Source: Endomychus coccineus (Eukaryota > Arthropoda > Insecta > Coleoptera > Endomychidae). Taken from it: a DNA stretch of 64,000 nucleotides. The stretch is from assembly GCA_958510875.1 (NCBI GenBank), contig OY294068.1:160740388-160804387 (forward strand), given 5' to 3'. Made by a program: the position numbers and the translations under genes. Numbering within the stretch: the first letter of the stretch is position 1; each line of letters opens with the position of its first letter. Below the pieces are notes generated by a model that was given only the letters and a program-made list of their open reading frames with translations, was not told where the DNA came from and ran no database searches. Of the stretch, positions 1-12,400 are shown one piece after another.

Positions 1-371
1 TACCCATTTCACTGCATTAGGATATTATTATAAGTTTTGCTTTAAAACATAGTTACTAATTCAATGCAGCCAATACTAAAACTGTAATTCCCAATATGTA
101 AGATTAAAAGTGAATTATAATACTGATTTGAGTATAAATTTCCAAACGATAAGAATAATGACATTCCAATTAACCACAATGGAAAATTAACGTCCGCCAT
201 AAATGTTCAGAAATAGTTTTTGTCAGAGCGTATAAGTAGATTTAGGTAATAGCTTACATACCGTGCTACGAGTTCATTTATTAAATCAACTAAAACTTTT
301 AAACACAATAGCTTGATAAAGACTAGAGTCTTTAGTTATCATATTATTATAACTTTAATAAGAGATTTTAC
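1..371. other. No gene seen; intron of the ABCG gene
   Basis: AT-rich sequence downstream of the last visible ABCG exon on the minus strand. A short phase-0 stretch near 250-290 with splice-like borders does not look like a transporter membrane segment, so I do not call it. Confidence 0.6.
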
Positions 372-493
372 CCAGTCTCGATACATCTTCCAGAATGATC
401 TCTTAATCAAGATTGCCAATTTAGTTGATTCTGGGATGTTTGAAATGCTCTTGACTTCGACAGAAATACTGTTGTTGTTGTCGGTGGCGATAG
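372..493 (-). CDS. ABCG linker exon up to first membrane segment
   Basis: After the acceptor TTACAG, the exon reads [15 protein letters not shown] ... [21 protein letters not shown]. The '[16 protein letters not shown]' block is the amphipathic connecting helix just before the first transmembrane helix of ABCG proteins. I place the donor at GTAAAA from 371, in phase 0. Reading on instead reaches a stop after ten codons. No further exon is recognisable in 1-371, so the membrane domain lies off the window. Confidence 0.82.
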
Positions 494-3400
494 CTGTAAC
501 AATTCAATTGCACAATTAGTACAATAATATAATTGAAATAATTAAAAAGTGACACAGAATCATCGGAAGATGTTTGATCTAATGAAAGAATTATTATTTC
601 GCCGCGTCGAGAAATTTAATCATTCCTATACCATTTCGGTAGAAACAGAGCAGTAAGCAGAGGTGACAGAATGCTAAAATAATATTACCTACGTACATTT
701 AGTTGGATTTCTCCATTTGTCTGGCTGGCTTGTATTAGATAATATACTCAGAACATCTCCAAACTCTCCTGATGCAACATCTAGGACTGAAATTGAGAAT
801 GCAAGTTAATTATCTGGAAACATTAGTGATTAGATAAATATTTTCAGGTTATAGAGTTAACATATGGAAAACAGTAGAACGAAATCGTTCTCAGTTTATC
901 CCCTCTACAATATACCCCAATGGTTTACAAAATGTTTGAATTTGACTGCTTGAAAAACAGTACTAGCAATAACATTTATAGGCACTTCTTTAGCATCTTC
1001 AAAGTTATATTTCTCAGTTCTTGGTTTGTTTAACGATTTATAAGTAATAAGATTCCTCTTCAATCTTCAAAATGACATACGCTCACTATTTAGAGTGAGA
1101 CTTAGTCAATAAATACAATTTACTCTAAAATCTAGTGAAAGAAAACTAAAGAAATTCAGTTTCCTCAGATAACTCTAGAACAAAAGGTGATAGCCAATTT
1201 TTGTTTTCATCATTGACATTTTCCCAAAAATGAGATCGAGGATGATGAGTTCACATTTTAATATTTCTTACACTTATCGAGATTCCCTATTGGAACATCC
1301 AAATTTAGTCACAATCAGTACATCCATGCGCTCATCAAGAGTTACAGGTTTGAAGAAATTCAATGTCTCTATCGCACTGTTTTATCTCAGATGAGTCGTT
1401 CAATGTTAAGCATCATCATCGTCATATGTTATTCTCACACTTACATCTCCTGATTTATTAATTCCATTATGCAGTCTAGATTGACCAATAACACCACAAA
1501 CTAATAGTTCTAGACAGCTATTTTCTGTTCTCATAGAGCTCATCAGTAGAACGCAAGTTTTCTACGTTACTGATATGATCTCTCACGTCATCTACGAAAA
1601 GATGTCGATTCCTATGATAATTATATACCCATAGCACTACTATCTGTTATCTCTAAAGTAGTGGAGAAAGCAATCAACATCGAGATCATCCACTACCTAG
1701 AGAGCTCCAGAATCGTGGATCACTGGCAATATGGCTTCCGTCAGCAGAGATCAACAGGAGACCTGCTTGCATACGTGAAACATGTATGGCAGAAATCTAT
1801 CGATAAATATGGAAAATCTCTAGGTAATCATTGGATATTTCCAAAGCCTTTGACCGAGTCTAGCATTAAAGCCTTCTTGAGAAACTGCCGTCATATGATT
1901 TGCTGCCTCAAAACTTTGTCGCTTACTATCGAGTTTTCGCTCAGATAGATCACTCCATGTGGTGGTTGATGGAGTATCTTTCGACACAATGGCTATCAAC
2001 GCTAGTGTTCCACGAAGATTTGTCTGGGCAAAAAATTTTGAAATGGGTATCTGATAACCAAGTAGAGTTTAATGCAACCAAAACTCAAGCTCGCCTGTTC
2101 TCCAGGAAGGCAGATCCCACAATCCCTAATATGATGCTGTCAGGTACAACTATTCTGAAGTCTCCCATAACTATGCTCGGGATTACCATCAACAGTACCC
2201 TCTCATGGCACGATCATGTGACGTCCATTGCGAAAATGCTTCACAAAACTTGGATTTCTATCCCATTCCAAGGGTTACTTTTATCCATTTTATGGTGAAC
2301 AATGCTTCGCAATTATAATAAACACCGTATTGGATGATAGCGTAGCCCTGCTACGTTTTCCAGGAAGTATTTGGATACCCCGCTTCTCGACAGAATCCTG
2401 AGATCTATTTTACGCTTGGCTTCTTTATGTCCCCGCTCCGGCCAGTCTGTCCGGAATGACTCGGAATCTAGATCAGGCTGAGCCTGTTACTAGTCAAGGC
2501 TGTGAACCGGAAAATAAAAATAGAAAAACATGTAGGTTCGAATCGAAAATTTTTTTTTGTATTAGCTTCAGGAGGTTCTCAGGATCATTCATACACCTTA
2601 AAACCTCTTGGGAACCCCAACCCCACCCATTGGGGGCGTCATTTGCAACATGCCAAGTCTTGAATTGTATTTTCTACAAAAAAGGGTATTTTGGCATTTC
2701 GAGTGCACCCTAAAAGGTTTTTTGGGTCGCTGAACACGAATCCGTAGCCAGATTTACTTGGAATCTATCGTAGGGGTGGTGACGAAATTTGCAAATTTTG
2801 CACCCCTTATATGTTATTTTGCAATTTATGTGTTTTTGTCAATTCGAGTGCATCAAGGTGTTTTTTTGGGTCGCTGATCACGAATCCGTAGCCAGATTTA
2901 CTTAACATTCATCGTTGGGGTGGTGAAATAGACAAAATTGATCAATTTTGCACCCCTCATATGTTATTTTGTATTGTACATGTTTAAGGCATTCAGATTG
3001 CACCAAGGAGGTTTTTTGGGTCGCTGAATACGATTCCGTATCCAGATTTACTCGAATATCATCGTTGGGGTGGTGAAATCGACAAAATTGGCAAATTTTG
3101 CATTCACAGGATGTGACACCACCTCAGCTTTCCATCGAAGAGGAAAAAAACCTTCTTTGATATGCTCAATCAGAACACCGCAGAAGGAGCACAATTACGC
3201 GAATTCGCCTCTGCATTCAAAAATAGAGTCAACAACATAGATGAAATTTTGGAAGCTGGAATAAATTGTTTACTGTATTTATATAAATACAAACCAAGCA
3301 AAGAAGAGAAACATCTGTCAGCCAGCGACCAATTAAAGATTTTTAGGAGCAGTTACTTCATATCCAAAACTACAACACAACTTAAATCTAATGAGAAGAA

Positions 3401-6400
3401 TGCAGTCAATCTTGCAAATCTGACCCCTTCTGTGGATGGTATAAAACAACATCTGAAACGCGTCTACTTTCAAGTGCAGACTTGGACAGGATATTTTCAG
3501 AATTCCAATGAAGAGCTGCAACCCACAAAATGGGGATGGAAAATACAGGCGAGTGAACTTAGTCCTGTCCGAATGACAGAGGTATCAGCACCAGAACAAA
3601 TATTGAATATAATTTCGTGTGGATGTAAAAAGGGATGTGGTAGATCATGCGGCTGCCGAAAGGATGGAGTACGATGTACAGTGTACTGTACACATTGCAA
3701 AGGTTCTACTTGTGCCAATGTTGTAACCGACACGTCTGCCAATGATGAGGAAGATGATGATCTACAATTATATGATAATATAGATTTTACCAACTGTGAA
3801 GATGAAGATGAAGATGGAGATCAACGTGGTAATAATAAAAGAGGCGAGCCAATTCTTGAAAATGATGATTCTGATGACGAATATTAAGTATTGTAAATGA
3901 TTGTATAGAAAAATAAGGTTAAGAATGAAAAAAAGTGTAGTTATTAAATATTTGTGTTCTTCTTCAAACAATTACTAATATTCCTATCCTCTTAATATTG
4001 AAAAAGGAGAAAACTCGGAAGTAATTTTAAAATGCAAAAATAATAAAAATTTAGAAGCGTGTCAAATTAGCCATTTTTGTAAATTTCCCACTCCTACGAT
4101 GAATTTTAAGTGAATCTGGCTTCGGAATCGTATTCAGCGACCCAAAAAAACCCCTTGGTGCAATCTAAATGCCTAAAACACGTAAATTGCAGAATAACAT
4201 ATAAGGGGTGCCAAATTGACCAATTTTGTCTATTTCACCACCCTAACGATGAATTTTAAGTAAATCTGGCTACGCAACCGTATTCAGCGACTCAAAAAAA
4301 CCCCTTGGTGCAATCTAAATGCCTAAAACACGTAAATTGCAAAATAACATATAAGGGGTGCAAAATTGACCAATTTTGTCTATTTCACCAACCCAATGAT
4401 GAATTTTAAGTAAATCTGGCTACGGATTCGTGATCAGCGACCCAAAAAAACCCCTTGGTGCACTCGAATGGACAAAAACACGTAAATTGCAAAATAACAT
4501 ATAAGGGGTGCAAAATTTGCAAATTTCGTCGATTTTACCACCCCTACGATAGATTCCAAGTAAATCTGGCTACGGATTCGTAGGTGCACTCGAAATGCCA
4601 AAATACCTTTTTTTGTAGAAAATACAATTCAAGATTTGGCATGTTGCAATTGTCGCCCCCAATGGGTGGGGTTGGGGTTCCCAAGAGGTTTTAAGGTGTA
4701 TGAATGATCCTGAGAACCTCCTGAAGCTAATACAAAAAAATTTTGTCGATTCGAACATACACGTTTTTGTTTTTTTTTTTATTATAGCTAAAATCCCGGT
4801 TCACAGCCTGGACTATTACCACCGGCTAGCCTGTTAAGGATCTCCTTGGTATCTCTGACAAGCTTCGAGGATACAGTCAGGCTTTTCAGTGCGTTGAGAT
4901 CCCCCATTCGCAAAAGCCTGCTCCGACTCTTGTGTTCGTTCTAGACTCATCCGTATACCAAAATGTGCCATGCTTTGGCATGTGACCATTTTTCCATTCC
5001 TTCCTAGATGGGATGACGACCCTGAAATGCTGCTTCGCGAATCACAGGGCTTTGATTCCAGAACAGATCGGATCTGTACTTTTCATATTATGAGAAGCTG
5101 CTGAGATGTAAAGTAGCTCTTGCTACGGAATAGAAAACCAAGTTTTTGTGAAGCGGTTTTCGCAATGGATCTCACATGATCGTTCCATGAGAGGGTGCTG
5201 TGGGTCGTGATTTCGAGCATGGATATGTAAGGCTTCATAGGAATAGTTGTATCTGACATCATCATATTAGGGATTGTGGTATCTGCCTTCCTGGAGAAGA
5301 CGCAGGCTTGAGTTTTGGTTGCATTAAACTCTACAAGATTATCAGATCTCCATTCTTTATATTATAGGCAGGAATCTATCGAAAAACATGAAAAATCTCT
5401 AGATAATCATTGGATATCTCCAAATCATTTGACCAAGTCTGGCAGCAAAGCCTTCTTGAAAAACTTCGGTTATATGATTTGTCGCCTCATCTTTGTCGCT
5501 TACTATCGAGTTTTCTCTCAGATAGATCACTGGTTGACGGAGTATCTTTCGACAAAATGGCTATCAACGCTGGTGTTCCACAAGGATTTGTCTGAGCACC
5601 AAATTTTGAAATGGGGATCTGATAACCCAGTAGAGTTTAATGCAACCAAAACTCAAGGTCGCGTCTTCTCCAGGGAGGCGTATTCCACAATCCCTGATAT
5701 GATGCTGTCAAGTACAACTATTCCTATGAAGTCTTCCATAACTATGCTCGGGATTACCACCAACAGCACCCTCTCATGGCACAATCATATGAGGTCCATT
5801 GCGAAAATGCTTCACAAAACTTGGATTTCTATCCCATTCCAAGAGCTACTTCACATGCCAGCAGCTCCTCATAATCTACAATGCACAAATTCGACCTAGC
5901 CTGGAGTACGGCTCACATGTTTGGAGTTCGGTTCTCAAACATACACTGAAACTCATGGATTCTATCTCGAATGAGGCTATTCGTTTGGCAGCTGATTGTT
6001 AAGTTCACACTTACGAGATCTCTTCCTGTTCTATAGATGTTTCCATGGTCGGTTCATCAGAAATCTCGTTTGTTGTTCCGCCACGAGTGATTCCAGATAT
6101 GCGAACTAGACGAGTTCGAACTAGTCACCCCTTCATTGTTAAACTTGAGACCTGCCGAAATTCTCCCTACCAGACTTTATATCCTTATCGAACAGCGAAG
6201 TTGTCGAACTCTTTACCTATTGTGGTGTTTCCCTATTCCTATAACCATCGAACCTCTGAGGAAAATTCGAATGCCTATCTCCTCTCTCAACACTCCACCA
6301 CTGGCTCACACGATGTTCTACGAACATCATAGATTCCCCTCTCAGTAGTACTCAAAGTATAAAAAAAATTAAGAAATCTTACAATGTACGTCATTGCCTG

Positions 6401-9400
6401 ATAGATTCCTCGAGCTTTAGAATTATATAAATGAATACATTATGTATTCATTATATCTAATTTCTTACATCTGTATGTGGGGCTCATTTTAATCTGGTCT
6501 ATATTGTTATTCCGGAATAAGAATTGTATTTATTACTCTCAAGTCCAATTCAAGATATATACCGTTGAAAATACTTATAGTCTACTTTTCAATTATTAGT
6601 TAGCACTTTGGATATGAATCGATCTATTTAGATTTTAGATTTAGATTTTCAAGATGTTTCAAATGCTATCAATCATTCAAATGATTCTATATTTTAACAT
6701 TCCTCATTGACCTGTTAAGACGTTTCCTTCAATTTTTGCCTGAATATTTTGATAAGTTTTCATCTGATACGATTCCCTAATTTCTTTATTCGCTATAAAT
6801 AGAACTTGAAACTTACGGTAATCTGCTGGATTATGATACTGGGGACAATTGAAACCAAATGTGCTAAGATAGGAAACAGTATTCAAACTAGCTCCTTGAT
6901 AAATACATTTCCCTTCGGCCATGACGTAGACAAAGTCAAACATTTCGTAAAGAATAGCACTAGGCTGATGAATGGTGCATATTATATTCCGCCCCTGTTG
7001 AGCCAATGACTTCAACATGTTCACGCACTGATACGAAGCCATACTGTCAAGACCCCTGGAATGGAAAAGAAAATTTGAAATGTACAATAGTAATCAGAAC
7101 GAATTGTATAGCCATGTTACAACAACGCGGAATTCGTCCATGAATCTGAATGCATCAAGCAGAGAAGTCTTTAAATTTCATTAAGGCTAATCGGATAACC
7201 AGAACATTGTTGATAAATTTGAAGACTGAGTTCGGTGAAAACTTGAAAGCCTCTGGCGACGCTTTCTTCGTTCAAGCTCTGATTTTGACCAAATATATTT
7301 ATTGGGGTGTTTAAATTTATTTATTGGGATCTTGGAATACGTTTATTGAGATCTTGAAATATATTTATTTTCTCTACTGGCTTTTCTCAATTCCATTTCC
7401 ATGTCACCTTTACAAGGTTGTTGAAAATTTTCTCCAGTATCTTGGCAGTAATTTCTGTAGTTCGTTACTTCACTGAAGTTACTTGTTTGTACTCCATTAC
7501 GTGGTATCGTTCTTGCTTTGTACGACAGTAAGAAATTAGCGGGAATAGGATAGCAAAAAGAAAAGACTTCATTATCTGTTCAGCGACGTTTATATTCTTT
7601 TTGGTCTACTTTAGGCAAAAAATATGGTATACCCATAAAAATTGGCACTTTACACTGAAATAGAGTATTGTTCATAATATCATTTGGCCGTTTGAGAGGA
7701 CAACTGAAATAACTGAAATAATCTCCCAAATATAATATGATTGCTGAAATGTTGAAATTTCATATATTGCAAATAAAAACGTAAGAACGTAAAAATACTT
7801 GATGGAATTAATTAAGAATTGCAGCATCAATTCGAACTCCGAAGACCTCTCGCCACTATCAGAGTGGTTCTCACAGTCCGTTTAAGGTATTGGTTTGTTT
7901 TAGTATAATAAAAAAAAATTCTTTTCTTCTGAAGTAAATATTTACCATGGTCAATAGAATAGCATGCCATGCTATACAGTTTGGTTCTTTACCTTATTCA
8001 TAAACTACTATAAATATTACTAAGATTGGTAACTTCAGTTGATATTGATATTGTCAGTAATCTGTATATGTATCATTTCACTTATACATCGCTTCACATA
8101 ACCTGCCTGTTTATCACGAATTTTCTTGTCATTAAATTTAAAGATATGATTGGTTAGAAAATAATGTGCTAGTGCGGTTTTTCCAGCTTTAGTTCTATAC
8201 TTCTCTTGGCAGTCATATTGGTGCTGTTCAAGTCTGTCACTTAATTTTTATTTTGTTTGACCTATATACTGTTTTGCCCCAGTCACACGGTATTGGGTAG
8301 ACAATATTCGACTGGTTGAAGATTGGTGTTTTATCTTTAAGCCTAGAAAACAATGTAAATACTGTTTTTATATTATAAAACGCTAATGAAAATTAATCAC
8401 TTTGAAAAAGTTTTTTAAGTTTCCTTAATAGATCAGGAATAAAAGACATTTTGGAGAACTTTTTCCTTTGTTTGGTAATATTATGCCCCGATGTGAGTTG
8501 GTTGAAAGATTATGGTGTTTTTGAAGAAAATCATTAATAGACTGATTGATAAAAACACTAGGATAATTATTGTAACATAGGATATAATATTCAAGTTTTC
8601 AGAGTGAAAAGATTCATGACATAATTCTAAAGCTCTATGACAAAGATTATGGATAGTATTGAGCTTGTGTTGAACTGGGTTGTTGGATAAATATAATTTG
8701 ATAATCTGCCTGAACTTGTTGGTTTCCTGTACCAATTTGTTTTTGAGGATCCATCACAGACTATGACATCTAAAAAGGGGATCGTATTGTCTGATTTAGT
8801 TTCAATTGTAAATTTTAATTTTGGATTATAGACATTGAAGTATTGTAATATGGAGATATGGGATAAAAGGTATAAAAGATGGTATTTTTCCCAGGATTTC
8901 AGTAATTAAATCTTCCATTACAATAAAAGCTGAAATAGGGCTTGCAGGATTGCCCATAGCAGTCCCATCAATTCGCGGATAGAAGGTATCATTAACTTTA
9001 AAATAACTTGTTCGAAAACAAAAACTAATCAAGCTTATTACAGTTGTACGAGACATTTCGGTATAGTGTTCTATGAAATGTCTTCTTTCTTTCATTATTT
9101 TCGTAATTTGCGATTTGATGCTGCAATCAATTGTTAATCAATTTCATCAAATATTTTCCAGGTTTATGTTTTTATGTTTTTATCTGCCATATACGTAGTT
9201 TCAACATCTTAGCAATGATGCTATATTCGGAAGGTAGATAACTCCAGATTGTTTCAGTTATTTCACTTGTCTTCTCAAACAATCAAATTGTAAACTTGTG
9301 AATATTGTTATTACATGATATTATAAATAATACTCTAATTCAGTATAAAGTGCCAATTCTTATATAGTCCAAGCAATACGGCATGAAATGAGTGATTTTT

Positions 9401-12400
9401 TGACATTAATACTACCTGAAAACCGACTGTGTCATTATGTTTAGGTGAGTGGAGACATTAATTGTATGGACACTATATTTTAGTCTGAAGAAGACCAAAC
9501 AAAATATATGGTCTAAACGTCGCTGAACAGACAACAACGTCTCACTTCTTGCTGTCCTGTTCCCGATAATTTCTTACCATTGTTTGTACTTTTTGGAAGA
9601 CTGTATGTAATTAATAGGTTTGAAGAGTCTTTAAATATATCAGTGCTTCTGAATGTTTATCATTCACTAGTTTCTTCACTTATTTCCTGAAACATATTAC
9701 TACGGGGATGTGTCGATGATACACAAATAAATTTCACTTCACAGAAAAGACATATAAGACTTATGTTTAATGTTAAGCCTTTAGATTAATGTTAGCCATA
9801 CTACACTCCAAATAAACTATTGACAGTTCCATCTTCATCTATTTTGCAGGCTATCAAATACATAAGAAAACATTTAGAATAGTTTGATGAGAAAACATTC
9901 AGAACAGTTTGAAATAATTTTCATATACATCAATATAGTATCAGACATAGAAATTTACACAGGATTGATACATTCTCTATTTCCTTCTATCAAAAATCTC
10001 CAGAATATATAAGTGGGATAAATTACCAGCTTCGGTTAGGTTGATCGAAAATTTAAAAAAATTCATAATCTCTGTGGAATTTTTTTTGAATAATTCATTT
10101 TTCTACTCTGTGCTTTGATTTTGAAATACACGTTGATATCTTATAACTTAAATACAAAAATTTTGTTTTCCCAACTTTGTTTTAATGTTTACTGTAATTC
10201 AAAAAAATTTGTAATAATTAATTCTCATCTACGTATCTTTCAATAAGTTCGAACGAGATAACATCAAAATCTGTTTTTCAATATTAATGTATGTACAATA
10301 ACATGATGATTCTTTATTGATGAGCTAATGTTACAATGATACTCACGTTGTTGGTTCATCCAGAAACATAATAGGTGGGTTATCAATCAATTCCAATGCT
10401 ATAGATAGTCTTTTTTTCTGACCACCAGACAATAGCTGACATCTAGTATTTTTACATACTATTAATCCAATAGAAACTAGAATGTCGTTTATCTGGAAGA
10501 GGTCGATATCATGATATAGAAAGAAGCAAGTAGTTATTCGAATACTGTAAATTAAAGACAATCCCCTTTATCCACTAAAAATATTGTACTGAGAACCATA
10601 CAACTTTTGAATACTGTTTGTAATCAGTGAGGTAATTAATAAATTCCATAACTTGTTCTCCGAATTCGCTATACAACCCGTTTATATACAAACTAATAAA
10701 CCGTTTAGGCAACATCTTTGATTTTTCCGACTTCGACATATCCGAGATTTACAAAATGGATTGTGAGTCGTGCTCAAAATGGTATGTGGGTAGAAGGAAT
10801 AATCTAACTCGGTATGGAGAACATTTTGCCAATATAAAGAAAAGTAATGGTGAAAAATCAGCGTTAGCAAAACATGTTTCGAATAAAGGTCACTCAAAAA
10901 AGTTTATTATTCTTGAAACACAGTAACGACATATATCTAGGTGATTGAAAGGGATGAATGAATGTATAAGCGAAAAAACAATTTTATGTGTTAAGATTTA
11001 TCTCCAGTTGAAGGTAGTCCTTCATATACCTTATTAATTAATAATGATTCTTGACCCAGGAATGAATTATATTCAAATTCTCGGGAAATAGGTCACACAA
11101 GCACATAGGAAATAGGTCACACTAACACATATGTCTACTATTTTCGTCTTTACGTATGTTTCAGTCTCATGACAATCATCAGAAGACATATCATTATCCG
11201 AAAGGGGATTTCTTGAAACCAATTGTATCAAGCACAAACCGTCCTTATCGCATCAGTTTCAATTAAAAATCCCCACTTCGCCAAAACGAACAGAGACACA
11301 AATAATTAAGTATATGAATATTCATCAAAAAGCCACCGCATAGCAATGTATCTCTAATAATTGAAGTTATCTCATAAAATGTGAGAATAAGACTAACAGA
11401 ACCAACTCTAATACACCCAAGTATCCACTTTCAAACCAGATGTTAAAGATTCATGAGGTTATAGGAAAAGATTGTTAGACCTCACTAGGAACATTGATAA
11501 TTTCAGCATTCTATCTGAAATATACTTTTAACCTTATGAAGACGTACGGAACAATTTCAGGCTTAATTAATTAGATTTGTAAGATGTTGACTTAATGATT
11601 GAACGTATGTTCAATGATTTCCTGACTTAGAGTCAGGTTTTATGTGAATCATCTCCAGGATAGAGCTTTCATAATAACTGGTTTCTTTGGTTGAAATATT
11701 GTCATGTTTGTAATCAAATTGATGGTTATAATGAAGGCAATGCTTAGCAATTGTGATGGAATTTTCTAAGCTTTTGCTTTTAGTACTTTACTTATGGCCA
11801 TACATTCTTTCTTGTAAATAATATTGTGTAGAGATTCCTGTATAAGTCCCATGAAATGTTTTCAATAATTTAATTCATATACTGTGTGGATTTGTTCATC
11901 TGTAGGTATTAAAGGTTTCAGATATAGAAAATATTTACCAACACAGCCTGTAGGCTTATGCTAAACATTCATATCAGACTTGTTGAAACATTTCCGAAAC
12001 TCTCAAGTATGTATGGTAATGTTCTAAGATTATCTTTATTACCGTTTCTATTATTTATGTATGACGTACCATCATATATTTTGTTTATTCTTATTCAGTG
12101 ATTTTTTAATACATATTCATATACTTAGGACAATGATGTGTTGAAATTTCGATTTTTTCTCTATTCTTTCCGGGGACGTGAACATTCTTGATTAAATTGA
12201 ACGCGATAAGAACGCTTTGTGCTTGATACAATTAATTTGAAGTGATCCCGTTCTAGACAGTGATACGTATTTTGATGATGGTCGTGAAACCGAAACGTAC
12301 GTTAAGACAAAAATAGTAAATATGAGTGTTAGTGTGACCTATTTCCCAGAAATTTGTATATAATTACCGTATCAATTTCAAATAGTATAAACAGGCACAT

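Larger units (their letters stand above)
2487..4818 (+). mobile_element. Foldback-type element A with CXC-protein gene
   Basis: A 2.3 kb element with inverted arms of about 600-750 bp (2487-3120 and 4060-4818) around a short coding centre. Each arm has a unique outer ~190 bp block, nearly identical between arms, and an inner array of ~143-151 bp tandem units. Each unit is marked by the core TTTTTTGGGTCGCTGA followed by ACGAATCCG. Forward cores start near 2717, 2860 and 3010. Inverted cores lie near 4122-4152, 4272-4302 and 4422-4452, exactly 150 bp apart, plus a truncated one near 4571. Outer ends share AGGCTGTGAACCGG. On the right, the flank is a LINE RNase H fragment, so A seems to have inserted there. 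Long TIRs with tandem repeats resemble Foldback/Galileo architecture; the superfamily is unproven. Confidence 0.8.
7527..9590 (-). mobile_element. Penelope-like element P3, decayed, with inverted ends
   Basis: Minus-strand PLE in an ABCG intron. From 5' to 3' on that strand: RT piece at 9095-8826 ([15 protein letters not shown], then [13 protein letters not shown] and FIVMEDL, the PLE RT motif 'GTAMGSP.SP'); connecting region at 8735-8478 ([19 protein letters not shown]); and a GIY-YIG remnant near 8300-8130 ([10 protein letters not shown].. in broken frames). Near-identical ~80 bp blocks containing CTGTTCAGCGACGTTTA lie in inverted orientation at 7567-7612 and 9477-9530. Stops and frameshifts are many. 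PLEs retrotranspose through their RT and GIY-YIG nuclease; this copy is dead. Confidence 0.7.

Noticed and set aside
250..290. Possible further ABCG exon with splice-like ends
   Set aside because: Its translation (VLVDLINELVAR) does not resemble the first membrane segment of ABCG proteins.
313..519. Plus-strand ORF of 68 codons
   Set aside because: Shadow of the minus-strand ABCG linker exon.
2481..4836. AGCCTGTTA on both sides of element A as a 9 bp target duplication
   Set aside because: The motif is part of a local near-palindrome (CAGGCTGAGCCTG) and of LINE sequence, and it does not abut both tips.
9477..9530. CTGAAGA, AGACC/GGTCT stem and AAAC: a possible hammerhead in the P3 ends
   Set aside because: The G before AAA is changed and stem I does not pair; at best a dead remnant. 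Its inverted partner at 7567 is worse.
10682..10897. Minus-strand ORF of 71 codons
   Set aside because: Shadow of the plus-strand PLE GIY-YIG fragment.
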